A stretch of 64,000 nucleotides of DNA from Bacteroidales bacterium (GTDB lineage Bacteria > Bacteroidota > Bacteroidia > Bacteroidales > JACABE01), in NCBI GenBank assembly GCA_023251515.1, contig JAHEYQ010000001.1, positions 1 through 64,000 on the forward strand. The letters run 5' to 3'. Position 1 is the first letter of the stretch; the number at the start of each line of letters is the position of its first letter. Under the pieces are notes generated by a model. The model was not told the DNA's origin and ran no database searches. It saw nothing but the letters and a program-made list of their open reading frames with translations. Shown here one piece after another: positions 35,992-44,212 of this stretch. The position numbers and the translations under genes are program-made.

Positions 35992-36126
35992 TTTTAATAC
36001 TATTTTGTAAAGTAACGCAATTTTTCATTTATGTATATACAGCTATGTCTTTTTTTATATAAGCAAATATAAACAATTCCCATTCTAAAACCCATTAGAA
36101 ACCACCTTCCCCAACGGCTTGAGGTT

Positions 36127-36669
36127 TTATTTTTTATCTTTTGTATTTCCTAAATAAACCGATATTCCGAAATTAATGCCTAGCGTGCTGTTGAGGTTTG
36201 TTTTGTTGTATGTAACGGAATATAGTGCAGCGATATCTAAAGAAACATGCTGATTGCTGAAGATGGCTATTCCGAGTTGGCCGGTTAATCCTGTTCCGTA
36301 TTGGCTGTCAATATCTACAATTCCGGCATTGGCCTGGGCATACAGACGGGTAATTGTGTTTGATTTTGCAAAATAATATCGGGCAAATGGGGCTATCTGA
36401 TATGTGGTGCTTTTATATTTGTATAACGAACTGCTGCCTTCGAGATAGCTGAACGAAAATGATAAGCCCATTGTAAAATCTTTGGCAATAAAATATCCGA
36501 TTGATGGTGCAATATTTATATTGAAATTGTTTTGGATATTTGAGTTTGGCACTATTGATAATAATAAACTTGCATTGGTGGCTCCTGATAAAAAAATCTT
36601 TCCTTTTTCGGTTTGTGCACTTAGCTTTAATGTGCTAATTAGTAGTGCTAATAATAATAGTTTTTTCAT
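36127..36669 (-). CDS. Outer membrane beta-barrel protein
   Basis: 180 residues, signal peptide (about 1-18, ending KLSAQ), then an eight-stranded barrel pattern (NINIAPSIGYFIAKDFTMGLSFSF, YQIAPFARYYFA, LYAQANAGI, TLGINFGISVYLG), as in the OmpW/OMP_b-brl group. Role unknown. The last residues NTKDKK are charged, so the final strand ends a few residues earlier (GISVYLG). Confidence 0.75.
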   Translation of the reverse strand: MKKLLLLALLISTLKLSAQTEKGKIFLSGATNASLLLSIVPNSNIQNNFNINIAPSIGYFIAKDFTMGLSFSFSYLEGSSSLYKYKSTTYQIAPFARYYFAKSNTITRLYAQANAGIVDIDSQYGTGLTGQLGIAIFSNQHVSLDIAALYSVTYNKTNLNSTLGINFGISVYLGNTKDKK

Positions 36670-36737
36670 TGTTTATATTGTTTGTTGTTTGTATCTTTTT
36701 GTTGATAAACCTTGCTTGAAGCGTGGTGCTGTACGTG

Positions 36738-37562
36738 CTAATTGATTTTTAATAGTCTCCTTTCCGAATCTAATCCTTGCCAATTATAATCATGATAATA
36801 CCATTTACCATTTTTCTTTTCTAAAAAACCTGGAATTTTTCTTGTTGCATTTTTCTTTTCATATGGGATTTCATAAATAATAAATGATAACAATTCTTTC
36901 CATTTATAGGATTTATAAGAAAAAATCATACATGTGGAAGTCGCACCAGCATATCTAATAGTACTATTTACAACTGCTATATCATCTTTATTATCAGAAT
37001 TAATATCACCAACATTAATCAAGTAGGCTATACCAGTCACATAATCCTCGCCAGCTTTATTTAAAAATAATGGTTTGATTTTAGGATTTGATGATTTCAA
37101 AATTAATCTAGGTTTGGCTTTTGCTATTAAATCAATAAGGGTATCCATTATAAAATTAATTTCAATGCTCTCTTCTACTGTTGTTGTTACTTCAGGACTA
37201 TTGTAATTTTGTATATCATAACTATTACAAGTCTCTTTATTTGTAAGAGTGCTAATATAACTTTCCTTAAGCGTATCAAATTGATTGGAATCTAAAAATG
37301 TTCCAACGATGAAATATCTTTTATCATAAATGGGAATAAACTTAAAGTCTCTAAATTTTAATATCAACTTTGGTATTAGCTTTTGCTGTATAATTTCGAA
37401 GGAATCTGAAGAATTCTCCAATGGATGTTGACTTAACAAAGTGTTTTTACCTTTCAACGAATCTATCTTAATTACTGATTTTTCTTTTTGATTATTTGTA
37501 GAGTTACACGCAAAAACAATAATCACTAGTAAGAGTCCTATAAAATTCTGATGTATATTCAT
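36738..37562 (-). CDS. Lipoprotein with FG-GAP/VCBS-like calcium loop
   Basis: About 274 residues from Met at 37562, chosen because it gives a proper lipoprotein signal (MNIHQNFIGLLLVIIVFAC); an in-frame Met 15 nt earlier also exists. The C-terminal half has VGDINSDNKDDIAVVNS, a DxDxDxxxD-type calcium loop of the FG-GAP/VCBS repeat kind, of which only one copy is clear. No catalytic motif. Surface or periplasmic lipoprotein of unknown role. Confidence 0.65.
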   Translation of the reverse strand: MNIHQNFIGLLLVIIVFACNSTNNQKEKSVIKIDSLKGKNTLLSQHPLENSSDSFEIIQQKLIPKLILKFRDFKFIPIYDKRYFIVGTFLDSNQFDTLKESYISTLTNKETCNSYDIQNYNSPEVTTTVEESIEINFIMDTLIDLIAKAKPRLILKSSNPKIKPLFLNKAGEDYVTGIAYLINVGDINSDNKDDIAVVNSTIRYAGATSTCMIFSYKSYKWKELLSFIIYEIPYEKKNATRKIPGFLEKKNGKWYYHDYNWQGLDSERRLLKIN

Positions 37563-37641
37563 TTTATTTAATGCCATAAACTTATTTCCTGTTAAACCTT
37601 TTGTTTATTTTTTCTACAAATATACTAACTTTTCTTAAACC

Positions 37642-37675
37642 AAACCCGTCGGGAGCTATCGCACCCAACGGGTTT
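37642..37675 (-). terminator. Hairpin terminator with conserved 18-nt loop, copy 1
   Basis: 8-bp stem AAACCCGT/ACGGGTTT around an 18-nt loop (CGGGAGCTATCGCACCCA). The loop is identical to the one at 40505-40522, and the stem differs there by a compensated base pair. It lies 13 nt after the stop of the 37689-38444 gene. Confidence 0.75.
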
Positions 37676-37688
37676 AATTTTTTCAGTA

Positions 37689-38444
37689 TTACATTTCCTG
37701 ATCTATTTCATCGGCTTCTTCATCGGTGATGATTTCTTCCTTTGGGATTAGGGCGCGGTACTTTATACGTAGCTCTTCCAGCTGATTGAAAAGGTTTGTT
37801 AAATCCTGATTTGGTGTGTATTTCACAGCCAACTCAATTGCTGTGCAAAATTGATGATACACCTCTACGCAAGCCGGACGCAAATCGCTGCTCGATTCGG
37901 TGCGGGCACTTACTTCGCTGTTGCGGAGGTTGTAAATTGACACCAATTCATCGTTTGCGGTTTTGAAATCATCAAAAATTGTGTTGAGCCCAATTGTATG
38001 TGCCGCATCTGCCAAATTGGAATTTGCAGCATATTTCTGCATCATATCCTTGCCGCTTTCCTGCTGGTCAACCAAGCTTTGTCTGTTCAGATTCCAATGT
38101 GGCTGCATAAATTCTTTCAGAAACGTTGCTGCTTCTTTCTTTTCTGCAACACGCGATTTGATTTCGAAGTTAATCACTCTTTTAATTTCTGCATGCGAGT
38201 TGTTGCAGATGGTTCTTTGAGCATTTACCTGCTCGGTTTTCGAACTTTTCTGTTCGCGGTTTACCTGAGCCGAGAAAGGATTGAACTTTTCTCTGAGCTC
38301 TGTTGCTATTGATTTTGGCAATTCGCCAATTGATGCAATTACGACTTCTGCCAAATCGCAGCTTCTACCAATTAAACCTCTTACGTTTTCATTAGATAAA
38401 TGATAAACGTACAATGAATTGAATTTTAAAATTTCCATTGTCAT
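37689..38444 (-). CDS. Uncharacterised helical protein (possibly DUF6261)
   Basis: 251 residues, soluble, all-helical, with an acidic C-terminus (PKEEIITDEEADEIDQEM). It resembles a family of Bacteroidetes proteins I would place in DUF6261, but this is from memory and moderate at best. The N-terminus FNSLYVYHLSNENVRGLI is the part most like that family. A conserved-loop terminator follows it. One hundred nt upstream of its start begins the second 41-bp tandem array, which makes it the gene most likely to be affected by that array. Confidence 0.65.
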   Translation of the reverse strand: MTMEILKFNSLYVYHLSNENVRGLIGRSCDLAEVVIASIGELPKSIATELREKFNPFSAQVNREQKSSKTEQVNAQRTICNNSHAEIKRVINFEIKSRVAEKKEAATFLKEFMQPHWNLNRQSLVDQQESGKDMMQKYAANSNLADAAHTIGLNTIFDDFKTANDELVSIYNLRNSEVSARTESSSDLRPACVEVYHQFCTAIELAVKYTPNQDLTNLFNQLEELRIKYRALIPKEEIITDEEADEIDQEM

Positions 38445-38543
38445 TAAAATTAATTATTAAATATTGTTATCAACAAGAATAACCTATAACTTAAAATTAT
38501 TGTGTTTGGGATAATTTAATATAAAAAAAATGCCAGAATATAT

Positions 38544-38871
38544 TGCGAGAACCTTCTTAAAATTTAAGAACGACCAAAACAGCCTGCGAGAACCTTCTTA
38601 AAATTTAAGAACGACCAAAACAGTTTGCGAGAACCTTCTTAAAATTTAAGAATGACCAAAACAGCCTGCGAGAACCTTCTTAAAATTTAAGAACGACCAA
38701 AACAGTTTGCGAGAACCTTCTTAAAATTTAAGAACCTCCAAAACAACTTGCGATGACCTTCTTAAAATTTAAGAACGACCAAAACAGCTTGCGAGAACCT
38801 TCTTAAAATTTAAGAACGACCAAAACAGTTTGCGAGAACCTTCTTAAAATTTAAGAACCTCCAAAACAACT
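38544..38871. repeat. Tandem array of eight 41-bp units, each with a palindrome
   Basis: Eight units of exactly 41 bp start at 38544, 38585, 38626, 38667, 38708, 38749, 38790 and 38831. Each contains the dyad TTCTTAAA-A-TTTAAGAA. Variation is limited to the segment after it (CGACCAAAACAGCC, ...CAGTT or CCTCCAAAACAACT), and units 4-5 and 7-8 show the same pair of variants, indicating growth by a three-unit block. A ninth partial copy (TGGGAGGACCTTCC) marks the decayed end. Non-coding, without spacers. It is located upstream of the 37689-38444 gene. Confidence 0.95.
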
Positions 38872-39428
38872 TGGGAGGACCTTCCGCGAAAAATAGTAAG
38901 GCAAATCTTTTTTTAATGAAAATATTTCCGGAAAAACAAATATATGAGCTATCAGTAAGCGTTTAGTTTCAATACTAATTACTTAGAAACATTAGTAGGG
39001 TACATTTATTCTTCGAGGAATATATTATCCAAAACACAAAAATCATATTTTCAAAGAACATTCATTTCTGTAAATAGCTTGCAATCATATATGCACTGCA
39101 TTGTTATTTCAAAAACAGCTACAAAGATAATATGAAAATGGATAAAAAAAAGAAAAATGAAAAGTTTTTTTTATTTTTTTTTGTCAATTACAAAATCTGC
39201 CAGATTTGAATCTGATTTAGTTCTCATAAATTGCAAGTTTTTACAAATTAAAATGCTTTAAATCTGGCAGATTTGCGCTCCGAGGCAATATCTTCTGCAA
39301 TCTGCAATCGTTAATCGTTGTTCGCAAATCACATTTTACATTTTACTCTTTACATCATCAATTTTACATAAAAAACCACTCGGGAAAGCAGTTAACGACG
39401 GGTTGAAAAAGATATTCTATTAAAATAA
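38872..39428. other. Gene-free stretch with an inverted palindrome pair
   Basis: No credible gene. Contains AAATCTGCCAGATTT (39193-39207) and its reverse complement AAATCTGGCAGATTT (39260-39274), each itself a 6-bp dyad, 52 bp apart, so they can form one long or two short hairpins. A long T/A-rich run (39160-39185) precedes them. A CAAAGATA box at 39122-39129 has no obvious gene to serve. Confidence 0.6.
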
Positions 39429-39767
39429 TTAAATATCGAGTACTTTTTTGATGGCTTCTTTAATAAAGGTATGCGTGTTTTTATCAATTGAACCAATCTT
39501 TTTTATCAATCGTTCCTGAGAAAGTGAACGTATTTGAAAACAATCAGCCGATGAAGTTTTTGTCAAACCATTAATTGAGTTTGGTTCAATTTTAACCATC
39601 CATGGTGCTAATTCGTATTTCGGTTTCCAGTCGGTAATCGGTATTATTATTTTTAACGGAAGTTTCCCCAAAATATCATTGTTCACAATTATTGCGGGTC
39701 TTATTTTCTTTAATTCCGAACCTTTAGTAGGGTCAAGATCGATAAGCCAGATTTCACTTTGTTTCAT
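39429..39767 (-). CDS. MazF/PemK-type endoribonuclease toxin
   Basis: About 112 residues from MKQSEIWLIDLDPTKGSE (an earlier Met adds four residues). The family signature is clear: the start pattern ExWLIDLDPTKGSExxKxRPAIIVNND, the central strand IIIPITDW, and the conserved TSSADCFQIRSLSQERL loop. MazF/PemK toxins cleave mRNA at short sequences. The start overlaps the 3' end of the upstream small gene by 14 nt, the usual antitoxin-toxin arrangement. Confidence 0.9.
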   Translation of the reverse strand: MKQSEIWLIDLDPTKGSELKKIRPAIIVNNDILGKLPLKIIIPITDWKPKYELAPWMVKIEPNSINGLTKTSSADCFQIRSLSQERLIKKIGSIDKNTHTFIKEAIKKVLDI

Positions 39768-39966
39768 AAAAATGCTCAAGATCTAATTCAGTAAATGCGG
39801 TTAATTCTTTGTCTGTAGCATAATCAGCGTAAAGCTCGCTAACAGCCAATTCCATCAAACGGTTGGTTTCTTCCTTTTTGATGGCTTTAAGCGTTTCTTC
39901 AACTATCCAGAATTTTTTATCTAAAGGAAGTAATTGAATTTCCTGTATTATATTTATTGCCTGCAT
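39754..39966 (-). CDS. Putative antitoxin of the MazF/PemK-type module
   Basis: 70 residues, acidic and helical, immediately before and overlapping the toxin gene. It lacks the MazE swapped-hairpin signature, and I see no clear ribbon-helix-helix. It resembles the short helical proteins (with segments like LPLDKKFWIVEETLKAIKKEE) that pair with MazF-type toxins in Bacteroidetes and cyanobacteria. The call rests mainly on context. Promoter box CAAATATA at 39984-39991. Confidence 0.75.
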   Translation of the reverse strand: MQAINIIQEIQLLPLDKKFWIVEETLKAIKKEETNRLMELAVSELYADYATDKELTAFTELDLEHFYETK

Positions 39967-40106
39967 TTGTATTTATTTTATTGCAAATATACTAAAAATA
40001 ATGTGTCGGATAATAATCCGGAAAAAAACCACTGGGAACTTGTGTAAAGAAAATATTAAGTCTATCTGGAATTATATAATTTTAATTGTTACCTTTAAAT
40101 ACCATT

Positions 40107-40451
40107 TTATTTATCAGGTAATTTAAATTTAATGGGAAGAATAAATTTAGTTCTTACTTTAGGCGGTTCAGTATAAGGAAAAGATCTTATTACTCTTATT
40201 ACTTCAGATTTCAAACCTTTTTTATCTTTTCTGCTACATTTATTACATTTGAATTTTATAATTTTTATTCTTGATATTTCTCCTGTTGTATTTACTATAA
40301 ATGATGCAATTACAAGTGCAGAATCAATTTGAACAATTTGATTGATATTGTTGCTTTTTATTTTAGAATTGATGGTGTCAGAAGTTTGACCAATTGCAAT
40401 GAGTGATAATAAATTTAACAATAATATACAAAAGCTAAGTTTTTTAATCAT
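40107..40451 (-). CDS. Secreted TonB C-terminal-like domain protein
   Basis: 114 residues with a signal peptide (about 1-21, ending AIGQ). The mature part follows the TonB C-terminal pattern: ALVIASFIVNTTGEISRIKIIK, then EVIRVIRSFPYTEPPKVRTKFILPIKFKL. There is no membrane anchor or Pro-rich spacer, so it is not an energy transducer by itself. A C-x2-C (KCNKCSRK) in the middle is an oddity. Function unknown. Confidence 0.65.
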   Translation of the reverse strand: MIKKLSFCILLLNLLSLIAIGQTSDTINSKIKSNNINQIVQIDSALVIASFIVNTTGEISRIKIIKFKCNKCSRKDKKGLKSEVIRVIRSFPYTEPPKVRTKFILPIKFKLPDK

Positions 40452-40497
40452 TTTTAAGGCTATTATTTTTGTAAATTAATTTCAAAATGTCTATTAA

Positions 40498-40529
40498 AAC
40501 CCCTCGGGAGCTATCGCACCCAAGGGGTT
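40498..40529 (-). terminator. Hairpin terminator with conserved 18-nt loop, copy 2
   Basis: 7-bp stem AACCCCT/AGGGGTT around the same 18-nt loop as at 37650-37667. Followed by TTTT in the minus direction, about 90 nt after the ygeY stop. The spacer between is GC-richer and holds a CCGAATCACTTCGTTCTCGG-like dyad. Confidence 0.7.
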
Positions 40530-40621
40530 GATTTATTGAATTTGTCTCCGGTCTCCCGTCCCCGAATCACTTCGTTCTCGGGATTTCGCTACGCTCAACT
40601 TCCGCCTTCGGTCTTCCGCCT

Positions 40622-41809
40622 TTAAATCATATACGCATACAGGGCATAAAATGCCGAAGCCACAACAAGGTCGCTAACCGGAACTTTTTCATCAGGAGCA
40701 TGAGCCAGCACTTCGTTGCCCGGTCCGAAACCAATGGTTGGCACACCATACATTCCGTTTAGTGCAATGCCGTTGGTAGAAAATGTCCATTTGTCAACCA
40801 AAGGTTTTTTGCCGAATAAATCTTCAAAAGCCTTTTCGCCTGTGGTAACGGCAACGTGGTCAGCCGGTATTTTCCAGGTAGGATAATATTTTTCCATTCC
40901 ATAATGATTGCCCGTAAAAGCCACACCATCATAATACAAAACTTCCACGCGGGCATCCATATCTTTCACAATTTCTTCAATTTCCTTTACCGCCGACTCT
41001 TTGGTTTCGCCCCAGGTAAGTCTTCTGTCCAAATGTATGCGGGCATAATCGGCCACAGCACAAAGCGAAGGACTGCCCGAAATAATTTCGGAAATGGTTA
41101 CGCTGCCGCGACCCAAAAATTCATCATAAGCCAAGCGTTCGTTTAGCTTTTCAATTTCTAATGCAGCTTTCGAAGCCATATAAATGGCATTTTTGCCACG
41201 TTCGGGTGCTGAACCATGCGATGACAAACCTTTAAAATGAACATGAATTTCCATCCTGCCACGGTGTCCGCGATAGATATTCAGATTGGTAGGCTCGGTA
41301 CTGATGGCAAAATCGGGTTTGATTTTGTCTTCTTCTATGATGTATTTCCAGCATAAACCGTCGCAATCTTCTTCCATTACACTACCCACAAAATAAATAG
41401 TCAGGTCGCGATCGAAACCCAATTCTTTAAGAATTCTTCCGGTTGTTACAAAAGCAGCCGGTCCGCCTTCCTGATCCACAGTACCTCTTCCGTGTACAAA
41501 ACCATCTTTCACTTCACCCGAAAACGGATCAAAACTCCAGTTGTCAATATTACCTACATCTACTGTATCCATGTGACCATCAATAGCCAGAATTTTCTTG
41601 CCATTGCCAATTCTGCCTATCACATTTCCGATGCCATCAATGAAAACTTCATCAAAACCGGCTTCCTCCATCTGACTTTTCAGTTCGTATTGCACTTCTT
41701 TTTCTTCCATACTCAGCGATTTTATTTTCACCAGTTTCGAAAGGTTGTTGGCTGTATAATCCTTGTATTTCTCAGCCAGTTCGTTAATTTTTTCTGCTAT
41801 TTCTTTCAT
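40622..41809 (-). CDS. ygeY: YgeY-family M20 metallohydrolase
   Basis: 395-residue amidohydrolase of the M20 peptidase family. Zinc-site motifs: AIDGHMDTVDVG (His/Asp, about residues 75-85), HGRGTVDQEGG, and EEDCDG with the catalytic acid pair. The dimerisation domain carries HVHFKGLSSHGSAPERGKNA. The closest named group is YgeY, which comparative studies linked to selenium-dependent molybdenum hydroxylase clusters; the reaction is unproven. It follows xdhB by 78 nt on the same strand, agreeing with a purine-degradation role such as opening or deacylating a ring product, but that is inference. Confidence 0.85.
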   Translation of the reverse strand: MKEIAEKINELAEKYKDYTANNLSKLVKIKSLSMEEKEVQYELKSQMEEAGFDEVFIDGIGNVIGRIGNGKKILAIDGHMDTVDVGNIDNWSFDPFSGEVKDGFVHGRGTVDQEGGPAAFVTTGRILKELGFDRDLTIYFVGSVMEEDCDGLCWKYIIEEDKIKPDFAISTEPTNLNIYRGHRGRMEIHVHFKGLSSHGSAPERGKNAIYMASKAALEIEKLNERLAYDEFLGRGSVTISEIISGSPSLCAVADYARIHLDRRLTWGETKESAVKEIEEIVKDMDARVEVLYYDGVAFTGNHYGMEKYYPTWKIPADHVAVTTGEKAFEDLFGKKPLVDKWTFSTNGIALNGMYGVPTIGFGPGNEVLAHAPDEKVPVSDLVVASAFYALYAYMI

Positions 41810-41887
41810 TATATTAAATGTATTTATTTATAATATTTTTAATAACCCAATAACACTTCGACTTCGCTCAGTGCATCGCCCAATAAA

Positions 41888-44209
41888 CTATTTACTTAAT
41901 AATCTAATCTTCTCTATCGATTTCAAAATTACCTCATTCGTTGCCGGAAGCTCAAAATCAGGTTCAAACTGATGATTTCCTACAGCCGAAATGGCATCTT
42001 TTATAGCCAGCCAAACCGAAAACGCCAGTATAAACGGTGGTTCGCCCACTGCCTTGCTTTTATGAATAGTATTGTAATTAGGCGCATCCTTCAGCAAAGC
42101 CGTTCTGAAATCTGCCGGAATATCATTTACTGTCGGTATTTTATAAGTATCCGGCGAATGATTCATCAGTCTTCCATCTTTATCCCATTTAATACTTTCG
42201 GTTGTAACCCAACCCAATCCCTGAACAAAAGCACCTTCTACCTGACCAATATCTATCATTTCATTGATAGATTTTCCGGTATCATGCAATATATCAGTAC
42301 GCAAAACTTCATTTTGTCCGGTTAGCGTATCCACTTTAACTTCCGAAACTGCCATTCCGAAAGCATAATAATGAAAAGGATGTCCCTTGCCTGTTTCTCT
42401 GTCGAAATAAATATTAGGCGTTTTATAAAATCCGGTTGAACTCAAACTTACTTGTTGTAAATAAGCCTTTGAAATTAATTCTTTAAATAGTATAATTCTA
42501 TCGGGATGTATTTTGTCGAAAACCACATTGTTATAAAAAACAATATTCTTGATTTCTGATGGATTTGGATAAGTTTTCTGATTAAATTCCGAAAGAGCAA
42601 CCGTTAAAAGTCTTTCTTTTATGATGTCGATGGCATTTTTAACAGCCATTCCGTTCATATCAGTCCCCGACGAAGCTGCGGTGGCAGAAGTATTGGGAAC
42701 TTTTGACGTATTGGTTGCATTTACCTTTACAAATTCCGGTGAAATACCCAGTTCAATAGCAGCAATCTGCTGCATTTTGGTATGCAATCCCTGACCCATT
42801 TCAGTGCCTCCGTGATTTACTAACACTGTACCATCCAGATAAATATTCACCAAAGCACCAGCCTGATTCAGAAATGCGGTAGTAAATGAAATCCCGAACT
42901 TTACAGGTGTTAAAGCCATACCTTTTTTATAAAATTCGTTATTTGCATTAAAATCATCAATTTCTTTTCTTCTTTTCAGATATTCAGAAGAATTGATTAA
43001 TTGATCATAAATGGTATAAAGTCTGTTGTTTTCCACAACTTCATCATAATGAGTCGTATTTCGGTCGTTTATTCCGTAAAAGTTTTTATATCTGATTTCC
43101 AGTGCATCTTTTTTCAGGAAACGGGCTATCCTGTCAATTGCATTTTCAATCACCGCAATTCCCTGCGGACCACCAAACCCTCTGAAAGCAGTATTCGATG
43201 GCAGATTTGTTTTCCAGGCCTTACCGATTATTGAAATGTTTGGAATAAAATAGCTGTTATCCGCATGCAGAACTGCTCTTTCCAGAATTGCCATCGACAA
43301 ATCAGCAGTAGCTCCGGCATCTGAATTCAATTCCGCTTTATAAGCAGTTATCATTCCATCATCATCAAAACCAATTTCATAACTGGAAACAAAGCGATGC
43401 CTTTTTCCGGTCATAATCTGGTCATCATCGCGGAAAAGATGAATTTTTACGGGTCTTCTGGTATGATAAGACAGCAACGAAGCCCATGCCGCCACATGAT
43501 TTCCCTGTGTTTCTTTGCCTCCAAAAGCACCGCCCATTCTTCTTATTTCCACTACTACTTCATTTCTTGGAATTCCCAGAACTTCGGCAACAATAGCCTG
43601 TGTTTCATTAGGGTTTTGAGTAGAACTGTAAACCATATACTCATTCATCTCACCCGGCACACAAAGGCTGGTTTGTGTTTCCAGATACCAATGCTCCTGA
43701 GCTCCGGTTTTCAGCATTCCGCTTAAACGGTGTTTTGCCTTTTGCATGGCTTCATCAGCATTGCAACGTTTGATTATCCTTGGAGTTGACAACAACTGAT
43801 TGTATTGAATGGCTTTTTCTATACTCAGTATTGGTTTAAGAATTTCATATTCAACCTCAATCAGCTTTTCAGCTTTTTGAGCAATCTCCATAGTTTCGGC
43901 AGCAATCAGAAATATTGCCTGACCAATAAAATTCACTTTATCCTCTGCCAGGCATGGCTCGTCATGAATAACCGGTCCCATTTGGTTTAAACCCGGTATA
44001 TCTTTATAACTTAAAACGGCATGTACACCCTTTACAAGTTTTGCTTTATCAATATTAAATGAAAGAATTTTAGCATGGGCATGAGGGCTGTAAACCACTT
44101 TACCATATAGCATTTGAGTTCCTGCATCCATATCATTTATATATACTGATTTGCCGCTGACATGCTTAATCGCACTGTCGTGGTATATCTGATTTTGTGT
44201 TGATTCCAT
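41888..44209 (-). CDS. xdhB: Xanthine dehydrogenase, molybdopterin-binding subunit
   Basis: 773-residue catalytic subunit that hydroxylates purines. Key residues are visible: the GGAFGGKE loop near Mo, Glu310 in AILERAVLH and Arg343 in NTAFRGFGGPQG (equivalents of bovine Glu802 and Arg880, which orient purines), the ISFTTAFLNQAGALV segment with both stacking Phe, and the catalytic base Glu723 in KAVGEPPF. Aldehyde oxidases lack the Glu/Arg pair, so a purine substrate is well supported. Lies 3 nt after xdhA. Whether the Mo carries sulfide or selenide cannot be seen. Confidence 0.95.
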   Translation of the reverse strand: MESTQNQIYHDSAIKHVSGKSVYINDMDAGTQMLYGKVVYSPHAHAKILSFNIDKAKLVKGVHAVLSYKDIPGLNQMGPVIHDEPCLAEDKVNFIGQAIFLIAAETMEIAQKAEKLIEVEYEILKPILSIEKAIQYNQLLSTPRIIKRCNADEAMQKAKHRLSGMLKTGAQEHWYLETQTSLCVPGEMNEYMVYSSTQNPNETQAIVAEVLGIPRNEVVVEIRRMGGAFGGKETQGNHVAAWASLLSYHTRRPVKIHLFRDDDQIMTGKRHRFVSSYEIGFDDDGMITAYKAELNSDAGATADLSMAILERAVLHADNSYFIPNISIIGKAWKTNLPSNTAFRGFGGPQGIAVIENAIDRIARFLKKDALEIRYKNFYGINDRNTTHYDEVVENNRLYTIYDQLINSSEYLKRRKEIDDFNANNEFYKKGMALTPVKFGISFTTAFLNQAGALVNIYLDGTVLVNHGGTEMGQGLHTKMQQIAAIELGISPEFVKVNATNTSKVPNTSATAASSGTDMNGMAVKNAIDIIKERLLTVALSEFNQKTYPNPSEIKNIVFYNNVVFDKIHPDRIILFKELISKAYLQQVSLSSTGFYKTPNIYFDRETGKGHPFHYYAFGMAVSEVKVDTLTGQNEVLRTDILHDTGKSINEMIDIGQVEGAFVQGLGWVTTESIKWDKDGRLMNHSPDTYKIPTVNDIPADFRTALLKDAPNYNTIHKSKAVGEPPFILAFSVWLAIKDAISAVGNHQFEPDFELPATNEVILKSIEKIRLLSK

Positions 44210-44212
44210 AAC

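Noticed and set aside
38544..38871. CRISPR array
   Set aside because: 41-bp units follow each other without spacers. The palindromes are internal to contiguous units.
39131..39208. Short plus-strand ORF (25 codons) beginning MKMDKKKKNE
   Set aside because: It runs through an A/T homopolymer into the palindrome; no promoter in the right orientation.
41888..44209. Aldehyde oxidase or CO dehydrogenase
   Set aside because: Glu310 and Arg343, which define purine enzymes, are both present, and the CO-dehydrogenase active-site loop is absent.
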